Assembly: GCA_965284315.1 (NCBI GenBank)
Contig: OZ260072.1
Location: forward strand, 372,001 to 436,000
Direction of reading: 5' to 3'
Length of the DNA stretch: 64,000 nucleotides
From: PCRC01 sp017848435
GTDB taxonomy: Bacteria > Pseudomonadota > Gammaproteobacteria > Burkholderiales > Burkholderiaceae_C
Positions 63,057 to 64,000 of this stretch are shown here, piece after piece (position 1 is the stretch's first letter; the number at the start of each line of letters is the position of its first letter). The notes beneath the pieces are model-generated. The model saw nothing but the letters and a program-made list of their open reading frames with translations. It did not search any database and was not told the origin of the DNA. The position numbers and the translations under genes were made by a program.

Positions 63057-64000
63057 ATGACCCCACCCCGCTTGCCTGTTCGTCTGTTGTTGGCCGCGCT
63101 GGCCACCGCCTGCACGCTGCCCGCCACCGCGCAAAACCTGGTCACGCTGTACGAATCGGCCCGCGCCCACGACGCCACCTACCTCAGCGCCAAGGCGCAG
63201 TACGACGCCAACCTGTTCCGTGCCGCGCAGGCCAAGGCCAACGTGCTGCCCAGCGCCAACCTGACCGCCGGCGTCACGCGGGTGGACCAGGAAGTGCGCC
63301 TCGCCAATGGCCAGGGTGGCAACGGCCAGTACACCGGCCGCAGCGCCAGCGTGGGCGTGTCGCAACCGCTGTACCGGCCCGCCAACGTGGCGCTGTACCG
63401 CCAGGGCCTGAAGGGCGTGGACGCGGCCGAGGCGCAGCTGCAGGTGGCCGAGCAGGACCTGCTGGTGCGCGTCAGCCAGGCCTACTTTGACGTGCTGGCC
63501 GCGCAAGACAGCCTGCTGTTTGTGCGGGCCCAGAAAACCGCCACCAACGAGCAACTGGCCTTTGCCAAACGCAATTTCGAGGTCGGCACCTCCACCATCA
63601 CCGACAGCCGCGAGGCGCAGGCCCGGTTTGACTTGGTGCTGGCCCAGGAAATTGCCGCCGAGAACGACCTGCGGGTGCGCAAGATCGCGCTGGACACGCT
63701 GACCGGCACGCCCAACGCCAGCCCCAAACCCCTTGCCCTGCCCGCCACGCTGCCGGCACTGCTGCCCGACAGCCCGGACACCTGGGTCCAGCAGGCCGAG
63801 GCCGCCCACCCCAACATCCGCCTGGCGCAAACCGCGCTCGACGTGGCGCAGCTGGAAACCCAGCGCGCCGAGGCCGGCCACAAACCCACGCTGGACCTGG
63901 TGGCCAACTACAACCAGTCCAACAACCCGAACAGCAGCAGCGGCACCTCGGCCCTGGGCACACGGGTCAACACCGGTACCGTGGGCGTGAACTTCAACCT
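63057..64000 (+). CDS. TolC-family outer-membrane channel (partial)
   Basis: About 315 residues are in the window; the gene continues past the right edge. A signal peptide (RLLLAALATACTLPATAQ) leads to the TolC domain: LVTLYESARAHDATYLSAKA, QYDANLFRAAQAKANVLPSA, VSQPLYRPANVALYRQGLKG, and the start of the second repeat HPNIRLAQTALDVAQLE. It is the type I secretion/efflux TolC branch rather than the CusC branch. It ends 31 bases from no other feature. It could serve the RND pump at 57,143 as its channel. Start ATG at 63057 with AAGGACGCCC upstream. Confidence 0.93.
   Translation, partial: MTPPRLPVRLLLAALATACTLPATAQNLVTLYESARAHDATYLSAKAQYDANLFRAAQAKANVLPSANLTAGVTRVDQEVRLANGQGGNGQYTGRSASVGVSQPLYRPANVALYRQGLKGVDAAEAQLQVAEQDLLVRVSQAYFDVLAAQDSLLFVRAQKTATNEQLAFAKRNFEVGTSTITDSREAQARFDLVLAQEIAAENDLRVRKIALDTLTGTPNASPKPLALPATLPALLPDSPDTWVQQAEAAHPNIRLAQTALDVAQLETQRAEAGHKPTLDLVANYNQSNNPNSSSGTSALGTRVNTGTVGVNFN

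Overview
The window is high-GC chromosomal DNA from a Gram-negative betaproteobacterium, most likely of the family Comamonadaceae (Burkholderiales). This placement is an inference from gene content and order (for example the pcm-like / rhodanese / TolC row at the right end), from codon use, and from two kinds of short intergenic repeat that resemble repeats of that family. No rRNA, tRNA, CRISPR array or recognisable insertion sequence was seen. Both ends cut genes: a 2OG-Fe dioxygenase on the left and a TolC-type channel on the right.

Left part (1-13,700): a DUF427 protein; an ergothioneine pair egtB-egtD in which egtD carries a one-base frameshift; a zinc-independent oxidoreductase; a cupin, a serine hydrolase and a short cobalamin-independent methionine synthase of the core-MetE/MesD type; an AT-richer orphan gene with a HEPN-like motif; a type II NADH dehydrogenase; a BLUF blue-light sensor; an acyl-CoA ligase; and an OmpA lipoprotein.

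Metal region A (14,300-25,750): a DmeF-like CDF exporter, then a copper cluster on the plus strand (His/Cys-rich small protein, small secreted protein, outer-membrane channel, Tat-exported multicopper oxidase, cupredoxin, CusF-like chaperone) with a convergent CopZ-like chaperone. On the minus strand follows a run formed by a repetitive ERAERP protein, a putative beta-barrel protein, DUF6502 and DUF5666. Three copies of one palindrome (AATGTG-N7-CACATT core) lie in this run. The copper P-type ATPase copA is divergent from it.

Middle (25,800-42,550): an orphan TAXI-type binding protein, ettA, rhlE, a collagen-like lipoprotein, an overlapping signalling unit (HD-GYP response regulator, SBP_bac_3 binding protein, membrane histidine kinase), a MarR regulator divergent from a thioesterase with a clear double operator, gloA, a ChaC-type cyclotransferase, a MobA-like transferase overlapping an XdhC-family gene, pdxH, a sugE-type SMR exporter and an AEC carrier.

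Metal region B (42,660-52,600): a bufferin-type operon (small Cys-rich precursor, DUF692/MNIO modification enzyme, DUF2063 partner) with a hairpin after the precursor gene and a periplasmic DUF255 thioredoxin-like protein as its last gene. Next comes a putative zinc-uptake locus (TonB receptor, His-rich protein, DUF3299 protein, small Cys/His protein, FtsX-type permease, ABC ATPase), then msrA.

Right part (52,680-64,000): glutaryl-CoA dehydrogenase; an AT-rich island of about 2 kb holding an ABC/OLD-like ATPase paired with a small protein that has a PD-(D/E)XK-like motif, plus a possibly frameshifted third ORF; an RND efflux adaptor and pump; two small unknown genes; a TetR regulator with promoter and operator; a pcm-like methyltransferase; a rhodanese; and a partial TolC gene. 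The ATPase-nuclease pair, the bufferin operon with its DUF255 gene, and the three-copy palindrome around DUF6502 are the points most worth following.
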